A stretch of DNA of 64,000 nt from Streptomyces decoyicus (GTDB lineage Bacteria; Actinomycetota; Actinomycetes; Streptomycetales; Streptomycetaceae), in the NCBI RefSeq assembly GCF_019880305.1, contig NZ_CP082301.1, positions 2,294,001 through 2,358,000 on the forward strand. Direction: 5' to 3'. Below the pieces are notes generated by a model. That model made no database searches. It was not told where the DNA came from and saw nothing but the letters and a program-made list of their open reading frames with translations. Position numbers and translations under genes: made by a program. How positions within the stretch are numbered: position 1 is the first letter of the stretch; every line of letters begins with the position of its first letter. Below are positions 24,751 to 35,341 of this stretch, piece by piece.

Positions 24751-25815
24751 TCATGCGTTGCTGGCGGCCACCCAGCGCTCCAGCGCCTGCCGGGCCGCTC
24801 CGGAGTCGATCGAGGCGGCGGCCTTGTCGATACCGGCCCGGATCTGTACGGCCAGCGGGGCGTCGGACGGCTCCAGCGCGACCAGCGCCGCCGCGGAGTT
24901 CAGCAGCACCGCGTCACGCACCGGACCGGTCTCCCCGTCCAGCAGCCGGCGGGCCACCTCCGCGTTGTACGAGGCGTCCGCGCCGCGCAGCGCCTCCACC
25001 GGCACCAGCTCGATCCCCACGTCCCGCGGGTCGAAGGCCTCCTCGCGCACCGTGCCGTCCCGGACGATCCAGACCCGGGAGGTCGCGGTCGTGGTCAGCT
25101 CGTCCAGGCCGTCGTCGCCGCGGAAGACCAGCGCCGACGAGCCGCGCTCGGCCAGCACCCCGGCCAGGATCGGCGCCATCCGGGCGTCCGCGACTCCGGT
25201 CGCCTGGGCGCGGACCTTCGCGGGGTTGGTCAGCGGGCCCAGCACATTGAACGTCGTACGGATGCCGAGCTGACCCCGGGCGTTGGCGACATGCCGCAGC
25301 GACGGGTGGAACTTCACCGCGAAACAGAAGGTGATGCCCGCTTCCTCGGCCACCTCGACGACCCGCTGCGGGGTGAGGTCGAGATTGACGCCGAGCTTCT
25401 CCAGCACGTCGGAGGCACCGCTGGCCGAGGACGCCGCGCGGTTGCCGTGCTTGACGACCTTGGCGCCGGTGCCGGCCACGACGATCGAGGACATCGTGGA
25501 GATGTTGACGGTCTTGGCGCCGTCGCCGCCGGTGCCGACGATGTCGACGCTGGGGCCCGGCACCTCGATCAGCCGGGCGTGGGCGTACATGGTGCGCACC
25601 AGGCCGGAGATCTCGGCGACGGTCTCGCCCTTGGCCCGCAGCGCCACCACGAAACCGGCGATCTGGGCGTCGCTGGCCTCGCCACGCATGATCTTGTCCA
25701 TCGCCCATGCGGTGTCGTCCGCGGCGAGGTCCCGGCCGTCGAGCAGGGCGTTGAGCAGGGCCGGCCAGGTGTGGGCCGCCACGCTGTCGCCGCCAACCGG
25801 GGTCACAACGTTCAT
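24751..25815 (-). CDS. trpD: anthranilate phosphoribosyltransferase
   Basis: Joins anthranilate to PRPP in tryptophan synthesis. The 354-residue protein has the PRPP motifs GTGGDG and [15 protein letters not shown], the anthranilate-side FAVKFHPS, and [13 protein letters not shown]. Start ATG 25813-25815 has GGAG 8 nt upstream, whereas the in-frame GTG 9 nt earlier has none. It is monocistronic beside respiratory genes rather than in a trp operon, the usual arrangement in Streptomyces. Confidence 0.96.
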   Translation of the reverse strand: MNVVTPVGGDSVAAHTWPALLNALLDGRDLAADDTAWAMDKIMRGEASDAQIAGFVVALRAKGETVAEISGLVRTMYAHARLIEVPGPSVDIVGTGGDGAKTVNISTMSSIVVAGTGAKVVKHGNRAASSASGASDVLEKLGVNLDLTPQRVVEVAEEAGITFCFAVKFHPSLRHVANARGQLGIRTTFNVLGPLTNPAKVRAQATGVADARMAPILAGVLAERGSSALVFRGDDGLDELTTTATSRVWIVRDGTVREEAFDPRDVGIELVPVEALRGADASYNAEVARRLLDGETGPVRDAVLLNSAAALVALEPSDAPLAVQIRAGIDKAAASIDSGAARQALERWVAASNA

Positions 25816-25878
25816 GGTCCACACTCCTGGTTTGTCTCCTGCTTATGCCGTCACCCTATCGAGCCGCCCTGTATGCCG

Positions 25879-25911
25879 GAGGGCCCCGTCCGGTGATCGA
25901 ACGGGGCCCTC
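25879..25911 (-). terminator. hairpin terminator of the ctaE-qcrCAB operon
   Basis: An 11-bp perfect stem (25879-25889 with 25901-25911) with an 11-nt loop lies about 45 nt past the qcrB stop. Confidence 0.68.
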
Positions 25912-25955
25912 TGGGTGGCGTACTTCCTACGGTGCGCTACGAGGCGCCGAGGTGA

Positions 25956-27593
25956 TCAGTGGTGGCCGTGGCCGCTGGTGATCTCCTTGTACTCCTCCAC
26001 CGTGGGCTTGGCGATGACGCTGTCCTCGCCGTAGTAGCTCTTCGAGAGCTTGGCGCGGAGCTTCTGCGAGCGCGACACCTTGCGTGCCACACCGTTCTCG
26101 TCGACCTCCGGGCCGAGCTCGAGCGGCGCGGGCTGCTCGTGCTGCGTGAGCACGTGCAGCTGCTCCTGGTCGAGCGGCTCGTGGACCTCGATGAACTCAC
26201 CGTGCGGCAGGCGCTTGATGATGCCGGACTCGCGTCCGTGCAGCACCTTGTCCTTGTCGCGACGCTGCAGGCCCAGGCAGATCCGCTTGGTGGCGATGAA
26301 GCCCAGCACCGGCCCGACGAAGAACGCGATCCGGACGAACCAGGTGATCGAGTTGATCGACAGGTGGAAGTGCGTCGCCCACAGGTCGTTGCCGCCACCG
26401 ATCAGCATCACGAAGTACGCGATCAGCCAGGCCACACCGAAGCCGGTACGGGTCGGGACGTTGCGCGGGCGGTCCAGGATGTGGTGCTCGCGCTTGTCGC
26501 CCTTGACCCAGGACTCGACGAACGGGTAGACCGCGATCGCGACCAGGACCAGCGGGAAGATGATGATCGGGATCAGCACGCCGAAGTTGACGGTGTGGCC
26601 CCAGAAGTTCCACTCCCAGCCCGGCATGACACGCACCAGACCCTCGGCGAAGCCCATGTACCAGTCGGGCTGGGCGCCGGTGGAGACCTGGTCGGGCCGG
26701 TAGGGGCCGATCGCCCACACCGGGTTGATGCTGGCGATCGCGGCGATCGCGGCGATCACACCGAAGACCAGGAAGAAGAAGCCTCCGGCCTTGGCCATGT
26801 AGACCGGCAGCAGCGGCATGCCCACGACGTTGTTGTTGGTCTTGCCGGCACCCGGGAACTGGGTGTGCTTGTGGTAGAAGACCAGGATCAGGTGCGCCAC
26901 CAGCAGGCCGAGCATGATGCCCGGCAGCAGCAGGACGTGCACCGTGAAGAACCTCGGGATGATGTCGTGCCCCGGGAACTCCCCGCCGAAGATGAAGAAC
27001 TGCAGGTACGAACCGACCAGCGGCATCGCCAGGATGACGCCCTCGATGAACCGCACGCCGGTGCCGGAGAGCAGGTCGTCGGGGAGCGAGTAGCCGGTGA
27101 AGCCGGTGAACATGCCCAGCACGAACAGCAGGAAGCCGAACAGCCAGTTGACCTCGCGCGGCTTGCGGAAGGCGCCGGTGAAGAACACCCGCATCATGTG
27201 GACCATCATCGCGGCCAGGAACACCAGCGCGGCCCAGTGGTGGATCTGCCTTATAAGCAGCCCGCCCCGCACGTCGAAGCTGATGTCCAGCGTCGACTCG
27301 AAGGCCTGCGTCATCCGGATCCCCTGCATGGGCACATAGGAACCGTGATAGGTCACCTCGGCCATGCTCGGGTGGAAGAACAGCGTCAGATAGACACCGG
27401 TCAGGATGATGATGATGAAGCTGTAGAGCGCGACCTCACCGAGCATGAAGGACCAGTGGTCCGGGAAGATCTTGCGCATGTTGGACTTGGCGAGGCTGTA
27501 GATGCCCAGCCGGCCGTCCGCCCAGTCCGCGATCCGCTCGCCCCGTGGCGCCTGGCCACGACGTGTGGTGGTCGCGGTTGTCTCGTTACTCAT
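25956..27593 (-). CDS. qcrB: cytochrome bc1 complex cytochrome b subunit
   Basis: Menaquinol-oxidising, diheme membrane subunit. The 545 residues are longer than mitochondrial cytochrome b because of the actinobacterial hydrophilic C-terminal tail (about 440-545). Visible are IHHWAALVFLAAMMVHMMRV with heme His, GYSLPDDLLSG, VHVLLLPG and the Qo-site sequence PDWY (AQPDWYMGFAEG), which replaces the classical PEWY. Its ATG overlaps the qcrA stop by 4 bp. Confidence 0.98.
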   Translation of the reverse strand: MSNETTATTTRRGQAPRGERIADWADGRLGIYSLAKSNMRKIFPDHWSFMLGEVALYSFIIIILTGVYLTLFFHPSMAEVTYHGSYVPMQGIRMTQAFESTLDISFDVRGGLLIRQIHHWAALVFLAAMMVHMMRVFFTGAFRKPREVNWLFGFLLFVLGMFTGFTGYSLPDDLLSGTGVRFIEGVILAMPLVGSYLQFFIFGGEFPGHDIIPRFFTVHVLLLPGIMLGLLVAHLILVFYHKHTQFPGAGKTNNNVVGMPLLPVYMAKAGGFFFLVFGVIAAIAAIASINPVWAIGPYRPDQVSTGAQPDWYMGFAEGLVRVMPGWEWNFWGHTVNFGVLIPIIIFPLVLVAIAVYPFVESWVKGDKREHHILDRPRNVPTRTGFGVAWLIAYFVMLIGGGNDLWATHFHLSINSITWFVRIAFFVGPVLGFIATKRICLGLQRRDKDKVLHGRESGIIKRLPHGEFIEVHEPLDQEQLHVLTQHEQPAPLELGPEVDENGVARKVSRSQKLRAKLSKSYYGEDSVIAKPTVEEYKEITSGHGHH

Positions 27594-28654
27594 CCGCGCT
27601 CCCAGAAGCTCGGGCCGACGGGCTCCTCGAAGCCGCTTGCGGCCTCCAGGAAGCCGTCCTTCTCTGTGATGTGCAGCTGCGGCAGGGCGTGTCCGGCGGG
27701 ACCGAAGATCACCCGACCGCCGTCAGAGAGGTCGAACGTCGACTGGTGGCAGGGGCAGAGCACGTGGTGCGTCTGCTGCTCGTACAGGCTGATCGGGCAA
27801 CCCACGTGGGTGCAGATCTTCGAGTACGCCACGATGCCCTCGTGCGACCAGGAGAGTTCGTGCTTGTCCTTGATGTTCTGCGGCTGAATCCGCACGATCA
27901 TCAGGGCGTCCTTGGCGATCTTCTCGGCGAACTCCTCGTCGTCCTCCTCCAGGCCCTCGGGCATGGCGAACGTCAGGGAGCCGACCGCGATGTCCTCGGG
28001 ACGCAGCGGGAGGTTGGTCGCCTGGTTGACCAGGCGGACGCCCTTCTTCCAGCCCGTGGTGCGCAGCTTGTTCCCGGGCAGCGGCCCGAGGTCGCGCAGC
28101 AGGACGACGCCGGAGAGCGGCACCAGGGCCAGCGCACCGAACATCGTGTTGCGGATCAGCTTGCGGCGGCCGAACTGCGACTCCTTCGCACCCTCTGCGA
28201 AGTCCGCCATGACCTTGGCCTTGACCTCGGGCGAAGCCTCGATCGGGTGGCGCTCGTCGGCGACCTCCTCGTCCGACATCAGCGTGCGGGCCCAGTGGAC
28301 CGCACCGGCGCCGATGCAGAAGAGCGCCGCGCCGAGCGTCAGACCGAGCGCGAAGTTCAGCGCGCTGATGTGTCCGATCGGCCAGATGTAGACGATCTTG
28401 TCGATCGGGATCGCCACGTACGAGGCGATGAAGCCGACCGTGGCCACCATCGACACCAGGAAGAGGAAGGCCACGGTGCGCTCGGAGCGCCGGGCGGCCT
28501 GCTCGTCGATGTCCTGGGCACGGTGCTCGTGGGGCGGCAGGCCCGGGTCCGCGAACGGGTTCTCCGCCGTGGCCACCGCGCCTTCGTGAGCCGTCTCCCG
28601 CTCACTGGGAAGGGTTTCTTCTGGCACGTCTTCGTGTCGTCCAGTCTCGCTCAT
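27590..28654 (-). CDS. qcrA: Rieske iron-sulfur subunit of the bc1 complex
   Basis: Carries the high-potential 2Fe-2S cluster that passes electrons from menaquinol to cytochrome c. The 354-residue actinobacterial form has three N-terminal transmembrane helices (about 55-210) instead of one. Cluster motifs are CTHVGCPIS and CPCHQSTFD, each giving Cys and His. The ends overlap qcrC and qcrB by 4 bp each. Confidence 0.98.
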   Translation of the reverse strand: MSETGRHEDVPEETLPSERETAHEGAVATAENPFADPGLPPHEHRAQDIDEQAARRSERTVAFLFLVSMVATVGFIASYVAIPIDKIVYIWPIGHISALNFALGLTLGAALFCIGAGAVHWARTLMSDEEVADERHPIEASPEVKAKVMADFAEGAKESQFGRRKLIRNTMFGALALVPLSGVVLLRDLGPLPGNKLRTTGWKKGVRLVNQATNLPLRPEDIAVGSLTFAMPEGLEEDDEEFAEKIAKDALMIVRIQPQNIKDKHELSWSHEGIVAYSKICTHVGCPISLYEQQTHHVLCPCHQSTFDLSDGGRVIFGPAGHALPQLHITEKDGFLEAASGFEEPVGPSFWERG

Positions 28655-29460
28655 GACTTCTTGGCCTTCGTAGTCCGGGCTGCGACCCAGATGGCGACCG
28701 CGATCAGCGCGCCCAGGCCGAAGATGTAGCCGAAGAGACCCTCACTGACCGGACCGAGACCACCGAGGTCGAGGCCGCCGGGGCTCTCGGATTCATCGCC
28801 GTTGACGGCGCCGAGGTACGCGATGATGTCCTTCTTGTTCTCCTTCGACAGCGAGCCGTCACCGAAGGAGGGCATGTTCTGCGGGCCGGTTTCCATGGCC
28901 TCGTAGATGTGCTTCGGGTCCACGCCCTCGAGCGTCGGTGCGAACTTGCCGTCGGTCAGGGCGCCGCCCTTACCGGTGAAGTTGTGGCACTGCGCGCAGT
29001 TGGTGCGGAACAGCTCGCCGCCCTTGCCGATGTTGGCGCCTTCGGGGCTGTACTGCTCCTTGGACGGCACGCTCGGGCCGGGGCCCAGCGACGCGACGTA
29101 GGCCGCGAGCTGGTCGATCTGGGCGTTGGTGTAGATGTTCTTCTTCCGCGGCACCTGGGCGCCGGGCTGCTGGGCCGGCATACGGCCGGTGCCCACCTGG
29201 AAGTCCACGGCTGCGGCGCCGACGCCGACCAGGCTCGGGCCGTCGGAGGTGCCCTGACCGCCGGTGCCGTGGCAGCTGGCGCAGCCCACGGCGAAGAGCT
29301 TCTTGCCCTCCTTGACGGCAAGAGACTGGGCGGTGTCATCGGCCTGAGCCTTGTCCGCCGGCGCGAACGCGGCGTACAGCCCCCCAGTGACCGCCAGCGC
29401 GAAGAGTAGGACGACGAGCGCCGCCAGCGGATGGCGCCGTCGTGCGGAGAGCTTTTTCAC
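28651..29460 (-). CDS. qcrC: diheme cytochrome c subunit of the bc1 complex
   Basis: A 269-residue membrane-anchored cytochrome with two c-heme sites, CASCHG (near residue 55) and CAQCHN (near 158), plus Met ligands in GRMPAQQ and NMPSFGDG. It has an N-terminal signal-anchor and a C-terminal helix (GYIFGLGALIAVAIWVAA). The two-heme form lets the bc1 complex bind directly to the aa3 oxidase as an actinobacterial supercomplex. It lies 77 nt after ctaE. Confidence 0.97.
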   Translation of the reverse strand: MKKLSARRRHPLAALVVLLFALAVTGGLYAAFAPADKAQADDTAQSLAVKEGKKLFAVGCASCHGTGGQGTSDGPSLVGVGAAAVDFQVGTGRMPAQQPGAQVPRKKNIYTNAQIDQLAAYVASLGPGPSVPSKEQYSPEGANIGKGGELFRTNCAQCHNFTGKGGALTDGKFAPTLEGVDPKHIYEAMETGPQNMPSFGDGSLSKENKKDIIAYLGAVNGDESESPGGLDLGGLGPVSEGLFGYIFGLGALIAVAIWVAARTTKAKKS

Positions 29461-29537
29461 GGATTACCCCGGTGTCAGGATCTTCTGCGTCGATGCTTTG
29501 GATATGTCTGTCTGATGCGAGCCGGTACGGGCCCGGA

Positions 29538-30158
29538 CTACTTGATCAGGTAGATCGTGGCGAAGAGGCCGATCCAGACGACATCGACGAAGTGCCAGTA
29601 GTAGGACACGACGATGGCCGCGGTGGCCTGCGTGTGGGTGAACCTCTTGGCCGCGTACGTCCTGCCCAGGACCAGCAGGAAGGCGATCAGACCGCCCGTC
29701 ACATGCAGTCCGTGGAAGCCGGTGGTCAGGTAGAACACCGAGCCGTACGGGCCGGACGAGAGCGACAGGCCCTCGTGCTTGACCAGCTCCGTGTACTCGA
29801 AGACCTGACCGCCGATGAAGATCGCACCCATGATGAAGGTGACCACGAACCAGGCCCGGAGCTTCTTGACATCGCCACGCTCGGCTGCGAAAACGCCGAG
29901 CTGGCAGGTCAGAGAGCTGAGCACCAGGATCGTGGTGTTGGTCGCTGAGAACGGAAGATTCAGCGCACTGGCGGATTCCTTCCAATACTCGGATCCGGTC
30001 ACCGAACGAAGGGTGAAGTACATCGCGAAGAGGGCCGCGAAGAACATCAGCTCGGAACTCAGCCAGATGATGGTTCCGACGCTGGTGAGGTTCGGCCGAT
30101 TGACCGACGGGTGCGCGTGCCCGGTTTCTACTGTCGTTGCTGTCGCCACGACCGACAT
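29538..30158 (-). CDS. ctaE: cytochrome c oxidase subunit III
   Basis: A five-helix core subunit of the aa3 oxidase, 206 residues. It has [20 protein letters not shown], the H/E-rich [12 protein letters not shown] and the terminal [14 protein letters not shown] typical of the family. It is the first gene of a leftward ctaE-qcrCAB unit, separate from ctaCDF, as in other actinobacteria. The ATG at 30156-30158 was chosen; the ribosome site is weak. Confidence 0.97.
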   Translation of the reverse strand: MSVVATATTVETGHAHPSVNRPNLTSVGTIIWLSSELMFFAALFAMYFTLRSVTGSEYWKESASALNLPFSATNTTILVLSSLTCQLGVFAAERGDVKKLRAWFVVTFIMGAIFIGGQVFEYTELVKHEGLSLSSGPYGSVFYLTTGFHGLHVTGGLIAFLLVLGRTYAAKRFTHTQATAAIVVSYYWHFVDVVWIGLFATIYLIK

Positions 30159-30420
30159 TATGTCGGTCGCTTATCCCGCCCTCACTCCGGGGGGTGCCGT
30201 TCGGTGTGTCAAGGGCGTATGCCCTGCTCGTACGGGCCATTTCGGCGGTCGCTCGAAGGAGGGACGCACCGGGCGCGCCGCCGACCGCCGGGCCCCCGGC
30301 GCCCGCCCTGACGGCCCGTCGGGCAGATCTTGGTTCCGGCCAACCCCTCCTGCGGACACCCGCCGCGGGAGTAGCATCCGCCCCACCCGATGCTGTGCCG
30401 CTACGAAGCGTGGAGGAACG

Positions 30421-30822
30421 ATGCAGGCGACTGCCACGGTGCTGGTCTACAGCGACAACGCCAACACCCGCGAGCAGGTCCGGCTGGCGGCCGGACGGCG
30501 CCCCGCCGCCGATGCCCCGCAGATCGAGATCCTGGAGTGCGCCACCGCGCCGGCCGTCCTCACCGCCCTGGAGCAGGGCGGCATCGACGTCTGCGTGCTG
30601 GACGGCGAGACGGCGCCCGCGGGCGGGATGGGTGTCTGCCGGCAGATCAAGGACGAGATCTTCCGGTGCCCGCCGGTGCTGCTGCTGATCGGCCGTCCCC
30701 AGGACGCCTGGCTGGCGACCTGGAGCCGTGCGGACGCCGCGGTGACGCATCCGCTGGACCCGGTGGCCTTCGCCGACGCCCTGGCCGGCCTGCTGCGCCG
30801 CAGGCACCTCGTACAGGCCTGA
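30421..30822 (+). CDS. stand-alone receiver-like protein lacking the conserved Lys
   Basis: A 133-residue CheY-like domain. Asp61 sits in VCVLDGETA where the phospho-acceptor belongs. The N-terminal acidic pair is reduced to one Asp (YSDN) and the conserved Lys before Pro is His (THPLDP). There is no output domain. ATG 30421 has GGAGG 4 nt upstream. It is divergent from ctaE and converges with the L,D-transpeptidase gene. It may be a phosphorylation-independent partner protein; no kinase is adjacent. Confidence 0.8.
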   Translation: MQATATVLVYSDNANTREQVRLAAGRRPAADAPQIEILECATAPAVLTALEQGGIDVCVLDGETAPAGGMGVCRQIKDEIFRCPPVLLLIGRPQDAWLATWSRADAAVTHPLDPVAFADALAGLLRRRHLVQA

Positions 30823-30841
30823 GCGGCCCGCTGGGCGGCGC

Positions 30842-32116
30842 TCAGAATTTCGGGCGCAGTCTGGCGTCGTCGGCGGGGTTCTGGGCGCGCTCGGCCGCTC
30901 CTGTGGTGCTGGAGGCCTTGCTCTTCAGCGCGCTGCCGTCGCGCCATTCCTGCCACGGCATGTTCCAGTCGCCGAAGCCGTTGTCGAACGGCGTCATGGT
31001 GTCGCCGCCGCTGTTGACGACCTTGACGATGTCGCCGACCCGCACGGTGTTGAAGAACCACTGGGCGTTGCTCGTCGACATGCCCGTACAGCCGTGGCTG
31101 ACGTTCGCCGCGCCCTGCGATCCGACGGACCAGGGTGCGGCGTGGACGTACTCACCGCTCCAGGTCACCCGGGTGGCCCAGTAGACCGGCAGATCGTAGG
31201 AGTCTCCGCTCCCGGCGGCGATGCCGACCGTCGAGCTGCGCATCCGTACGAAGCTCTCCTTGCCGAGGACGACCTTGACGCCGTTGCGGGTGGAGAAGCC
31301 GGGCTTGCCGGTGGTCACGGGGATGGTGTTGATCGACTCACCGTTGCGCAGCACCGTCATCTGGTGCGTTGCCGCGTCGGTGACGGCCTCCACCCGGTCG
31401 CCGGTGGTGAGCTTCACCGGTTTGGACGGGCCTCCGTAGAGCCCCTTGGCGACCTTCAGACCCGCCAGGTTGCTGTGCACGGAGATGGTGGCGTGGGCGG
31501 GCCAGTACTCCTTCGGGCGGAAGTGCAGCTTCTTGTCGTCCACCCAGTGCCAGGAGCCCTGGACCCGCGGCATGGAGTCGACCTTCAGGGCGCTCTCGAC
31601 GACCGACCGGGCCTTCTGGTCCTTGATCGGCTGGCTCAGCTCGGCGGTGACCGGCTGGCCGACGCCGTACTCGCCCTCCTTCGGGCCGAAGGTGGCGGTC
31701 AACTGCCCGTCTGCGCCGCGGGTGTTGACCACGAGCGTCTTACGGCCGGGCGAGCCGTCCTCCTCCTCGGTGCTCACCCGCACCGTGTAGCGGCTGCCGG
31801 CGGCCAGGGGCGACGTGGTGCGCCAGTGCCTGCCGTCGGCGCTCAGCTCGCCGCGGACGGCGCGCCCGGTGGTGTCGGTGGCGGTCACGTCCGTGATCCG
31901 CGCCTCGTCACCCTTGACGGAGACCTCCAGCGGCTTGTCGGGGTCCGCTTTCTTGTTGCCGTCGGGGGTGTTGGCCGAGATCTGGTCGGCCGCGTCGTAG
32001 GGATTGGCGGAGAGCGCTTCCGAATCCGAGCCCCCGCACGCGGTGGCGCTCACCGCAAGGGGCACGAGCAGGAGGCCGCAGCTCAGCACCGTCCGGGTTC
32101 GAGGTCTGTGACTCAT
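30842..32116 (-). CDS. L,D-transpeptidase with Ig-like domains (LppS-type lipoprotein)
   Basis: Makes 3-3 cross-links or attaches partners in peptidoglycan outside the membrane. The 424-residue protein has a signal peptide ending at TACGG (likely lipidated Cys, though the -3 residue is Ala). Two beta-rich Ig-like domains (about 60-290) precede a YkuD domain with HAAPWSVGSQG then SHGCTGMS, giving catalytic His and Cys. The order matches mycobacterial LdtMt2-type enzymes. ATG is at 32114-32116. It sits between ctaE-qcr and ctaCDF. Confidence 0.93.
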   Translation of the reverse strand: MSHRPRTRTVLSCGLLLVPLAVSATACGGSDSEALSANPYDAADQISANTPDGNKKADPDKPLEVSVKGDEARITDVTATDTTGRAVRGELSADGRHWRTTSPLAAGSRYTVRVSTEEEDGSPGRKTLVVNTRGADGQLTATFGPKEGEYGVGQPVTAELSQPIKDQKARSVVESALKVDSMPRVQGSWHWVDDKKLHFRPKEYWPAHATISVHSNLAGLKVAKGLYGGPSKPVKLTTGDRVEAVTDAATHQMTVLRNGESINTIPVTTGKPGFSTRNGVKVVLGKESFVRMRSSTVGIAAGSGDSYDLPVYWATRVTWSGEYVHAAPWSVGSQGAANVSHGCTGMSTSNAQWFFNTVRVGDIVKVVNSGGDTMTPFDNGFGDWNMPWQEWRDGSALKSKASSTTGAAERAQNPADDARLRPKF

Positions 32117-32195
32117 GCCCCAAAAATATGAAGAATCACCTGTCTCAGCGCGCTGGAGGACTGCAAACGGGTCTGCCCCCGGCCGCCAAACGAGA

Positions 32196-32229
32196 CGGGC
32201 CCGGACACCTGTTGAGGTGTCCGGGCCCG
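32196..32229 (-). terminator. hairpin terminator of ctaCDF
   Basis: A perfect 15-bp stem (32196-32210 with 32215-32229) with loop GTTG lies 22 nt past the ctaF stop. Confidence 0.75.
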
Positions 32230-32250
32230 CCGTAGGCACATGCGCCGTGG

Positions 32251-32649
32251 TTACTGCGTGCGGTTCTCGCCGCGGTAGTACTCGAAGACCCAGCCGAAGA
32301 GGCCGACGAGGATCACCGGGAGGGAGAAGTACAGCAGCCACCAGCCGAAGACGACGCCCAGGAAGGCGAGCGCGCCACCGACGGCCAGGGACAGCGGCTG
32401 CCAGCTGTGCGGGCTGAAGAAGCCCAGCTCACCGGCGTCGTCCGAGACCTCGGCGTTCTCGTTGTCCTGCGCACCCGCGTCGACCCGCCGGGCCGTGAAG
32501 GCCAGGTAGTAGCCGACCATGATGCACAGGCCGAAGGCGAGGAACAGTGCGGTGGTACCCGCCGGCTCCTTCGACCAGACGCCATAGACGATCGCCATGG
32601 CGAGGACGAAGACGGAGAGCCAGATGAACATCTTGCCCTGGATCTTCAC
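32251..32649 (-). CDS. ctaF: cytochrome c oxidase subunit IV, actinobacterial
   Basis: A 132-residue accessory subunit with four hydrophobic helices (two before and two after a charged loop [21 protein letters not shown]). It follows ctaD with a 4-bp overlap, which identifies it as the actinobacterial-specific CtaF. It is needed for a stable aa3 oxidase in related bacteria. Confidence 0.95.
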   Translation of the reverse strand: MKIQGKMFIWLSVFVLAMAIVYGVWSKEPAGTTALFLAFGLCIMVGYYLAFTARRVDAGAQDNENAEVSDDAGELGFFSPHSWQPLSLAVGGALAFLGVVFGWWLLYFSLPVILVGLFGWVFEYYRGENRTQ

Positions 32650-34382
32650 TTGCCCGCCTCCTTGCCGCCGGCGAGGGCCTTGTCATCCTCGGAGCCGCGG
32701 CCGTTGTGCAGCGCATCGAGGGCTGCGATCTCCGGGTGGTGCAGGTCGAACGCCGGGGATTCGGAGCGAATACGCGGCAGGGTGAGGAAGTTGTGCCGCG
32801 GCGGCGGGCAGGACGTCGCCCACTCCAGCGAGCGGCCGTAGCCCCACGGGTCGTCGACCTCGATCTTCTCGCCGTACTTCGCCGTCTTCCAGACGTTGTA
32901 CATGAAGGGCAGGATCGACAGGCCCAGCAGGAACGAGCTGATCGTCGAGATGGTGTTCAGCGTCGTGAAGCCGTCGGCCGCGAGGTAGTCCGCGTAACGC
33001 CGCGGCATGCCCTCGGCGCCCAGCCAGTGCTGGACGAGGAAGGTGCCGTGGAAGCCCACGAACAGCGTCCAGAAAGTGATCTTGCCGAGCCGCTCGTCCA
33101 GCATCTTGCCGGTGAACTTCGGCCACCAGAAGTGGAAGCCGGCGAACATCGCGAAGACGACCGTGCCGAAGACCACGTAATGGAAGTGCGCCACGACGAA
33201 GTACGAGTCGGACACATGGAAGTCCATCGGCGGCGAGGCCAGGATGACACCGGTCAGACCACCGAACGTGAAGGTGATCAGGAACCCGATCGTCCACAGC
33301 ATCGGCGTCTCGAAGGACAGCGAGCCCTTCCACATCGTGCCGATCCAGTTGAAGAACTTCACACCGGTCGGCACCGCGATCAGGAACGTCATGAACGAGA
33401 AGAACGGCAACAGCACGCCGCCCGTCACATACATGTGGTGCGCCCACACCGTGACCGAAAGACCGGCAATCGAAATCGTCGCCGCAATCAGACCGATGTA
33501 ACCGAACATCGGCTTCCGGGAGAACACCGGAATGACCTCGGAAATGATGCCGAAGAACGGCAGCGCGATGATGTACACCTCTGGATGGCCGAAGAACCAG
33601 AAGAGATGCTGCCAGAGCAACGCCCCGCCATTTGCCGCATCGAAGACATGCGCACCGAATTTACGGTCCGCCTCCAGCGCGAACAGCGCCGCCGCCAGCA
33701 CCGGGAAGGCCAGCAGCACCAGCACACCGGTCAGCAGCACGTTCCAGGTGAAGATCGGCATCCGGAACATCGTCATGCCGGGCGCCCGCATGCAGATGAT
33801 CGTCGTGATGAAGTTGACCGAACCGAGGATCGTGCCGAAACCCGAGAAGGCCAGACCCATGATCCACATATCGGCACCGACGCCCGGCGAACGCACCGCG
33901 TCCGAGAGCGGCGAGTACGCGAACCAGCCGAAGTCCGCCGCACCCTGCGGGGTGAGGAAGCCGGCCACCGCGATCAGCGAGCCGAAGAGGTACAGCCAGT
34001 AGGCGAACATGTTCAGCCGCGGGAACGCCACGTCGGGCGCGCCGATCTGCAGCGGCATGATCCAGTTCGCGAAACCGGCGAACAGCGGCGTCGCGAACAT
34101 CAGCAGCATGATCGTGCCGTGCATCGTGAACGCCTGGTTGAACTGCTCGTTCGACATCAGCTGCGTGCCGGGACGGGCGAGCTCGGCGCGCATGAGCAGC
34201 GCCATCAGTCCGCCGACGCAGAAGAACGCGAACGACGTGACCAGGTACATCGTGCCGATGGTCTTGTGGTCGGTGGTCGTCAGCCACTTCACCGCAGCGA
34301 TGCCGGGTTGCTTCTTGCGTACGGGCGGTGCTGCCGGAGCCGTATCGGCGGCGGCACCCTGAGGTTCGTTGAGGATGCTCAC
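32646..34382 (-). CDS. ctaD: cytochrome c oxidase subunit I
   Basis: Catalytic heme-copper subunit, 578 residues and about 12 helices. The a3-CuB site is shown by [14 protein letters not shown] (crosslinked His-Tyr) and WAHHMYVTG (two CuB His). Heme His are in TMHGTIMLL and [11 protein letters not shown] overlaps the ctaC stop by 4 bp. It forms the proton-pumping terminal oxidase with CtaC, CtaE and CtaF. Confidence 0.98.
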   Translation of the reverse strand: MSILNEPQGAAADTAPAAPPVRKKQPGIAAVKWLTTTDHKTIGTMYLVTSFAFFCVGGLMALLMRAELARPGTQLMSNEQFNQAFTMHGTIMLLMFATPLFAGFANWIMPLQIGAPDVAFPRLNMFAYWLYLFGSLIAVAGFLTPQGAADFGWFAYSPLSDAVRSPGVGADMWIMGLAFSGFGTILGSVNFITTIICMRAPGMTMFRMPIFTWNVLLTGVLVLLAFPVLAAALFALEADRKFGAHVFDAANGGALLWQHLFWFFGHPEVYIIALPFFGIISEVIPVFSRKPMFGYIGLIAATISIAGLSVTVWAHHMYVTGGVLLPFFSFMTFLIAVPTGVKFFNWIGTMWKGSLSFETPMLWTIGFLITFTFGGLTGVILASPPMDFHVSDSYFVVAHFHYVVFGTVVFAMFAGFHFWWPKFTGKMLDERLGKITFWTLFVGFHGTFLVQHWLGAEGMPRRYADYLAADGFTTLNTISTISSFLLGLSILPFMYNVWKTAKYGEKIEVDDPWGYGRSLEWATSCPPPRHNFLTLPRIRSESPAFDLHHPEIAALDALHNGRGSEDDKALAGGKEAGK

Positions 34383-35341
34383 TGGTTCTTGGTCTCCGCA
34401 TTCCTGGCGTGATCCGTCTGCTTGATGCCCGACGGCAGGTATCCGGTCTGGCCCTTCTTCGCCAGGTCCTTCAGGTGCTCCCGGTACCGCTCAGGGGAGA
34501 CGACCTTGACGTTGAAGAGCATCCGGGAGTGGTCGACACCACAGAGCTCGGCGCACTTGCCCATGAAGGTGCCCTCCTTGTTGGGGGTCACCTCGAAGAC
34601 GTTGGTGTGGCCCGGGATGACGTCCTGCTTCATCAGGAAGGGCACCACCCAGAAGGAGTGGATGACGTCACGCGAGGTCAGCACGAACTGAACCGTCTCG
34701 CCCTTGGGCAGCCACAGCGTCGGGCCCGGGTTACCGGTCTGCGGGTTGCGCTCGCCGGGGGTGCCCACGTCGTAGACGCCGTCGGCACCGGCCGGAGCGC
34801 CCTTCTTCCACTTGGGCGGGATCGCGTTCAGTGCGCTGGAGTTGATGTTCGAGGACGCCTTGTCGCCGTCCACGTCCTCCAGGTAGTTGAACGCCCAGCT
34901 CCACTGGAAGCCCACCACATTGACGATGTGGTCCGGCTTCTTGGAAGTCTTGAGAATTGCGCTCTCATCACGCGCGGTGAAGTAGAAAAGCACCGCGATG
35001 ATGATGAACGGGACGATCGTGTACAACGCCTCGATCGGCATGTTGTACCGCGTCTGCGCGGGGACCTCCACCTTGGTCCTGCTGCGGCGGTGGAAGATCA
35101 CGCTCCAGATGATCAGGCCCCAGACCAGCACGCCCGTTGCGAGGGCGGCGGCCCAGGAGCCCTGCCAAAGAGAGAGGATCCGCGGCGCCTCGTCGGTGAC
35201 GGGCGTTGGCATGCCGAGGCGGGGGAAGTCCTTATATGTGCAACCAGTAGCGGTCGCCAGGACCAGGCCCGCAGCAAGCACCTGCGGCAGCTTCCGCCGC
35301 ATCGGGCGCCGCGACGAGCGGTCGGAGCCGTTGGGACTCAC
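34379..35341 (-). CDS. ctaC: cytochrome c oxidase subunit II
   Basis: Carries the CuA centre that takes electrons from cytochrome c. The 320-residue lipoprotein precursor has a basic N-terminus, lipobox ATATGC, two transmembrane helices (about 60-150) and a cupredoxin domain with HSFWVVPF and [12 protein letters not shown] (two Cys, His, Met). The GTG at 35339-35341 has GGAAGG 6 nt upstream, and the length fits S. coelicolor CtaC. It leads the ctaC-ctaD-ctaF operon. Confidence 0.97.
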   Translation of the reverse strand: MSPNGSDRSSRRPMRRKLPQVLAAGLVLATATGCTYKDFPRLGMPTPVTDEAPRILSLWQGSWAAALATGVLVWGLIIWSVIFHRRSRTKVEVPAQTRYNMPIEALYTIVPFIIIAVLFYFTARDESAILKTSKKPDHIVNVVGFQWSWAFNYLEDVDGDKASSNINSSALNAIPPKWKKGAPAGADGVYDVGTPGERNPQTGNPGPTLWLPKGETVQFVLTSRDVIHSFWVVPFLMKQDVIPGHTNVFEVTPNKEGTFMGKCAELCGVDHSRMLFNVKVVSPERYREHLKDLAKKGQTGYLPSGIKQTDHARNAETKNQ

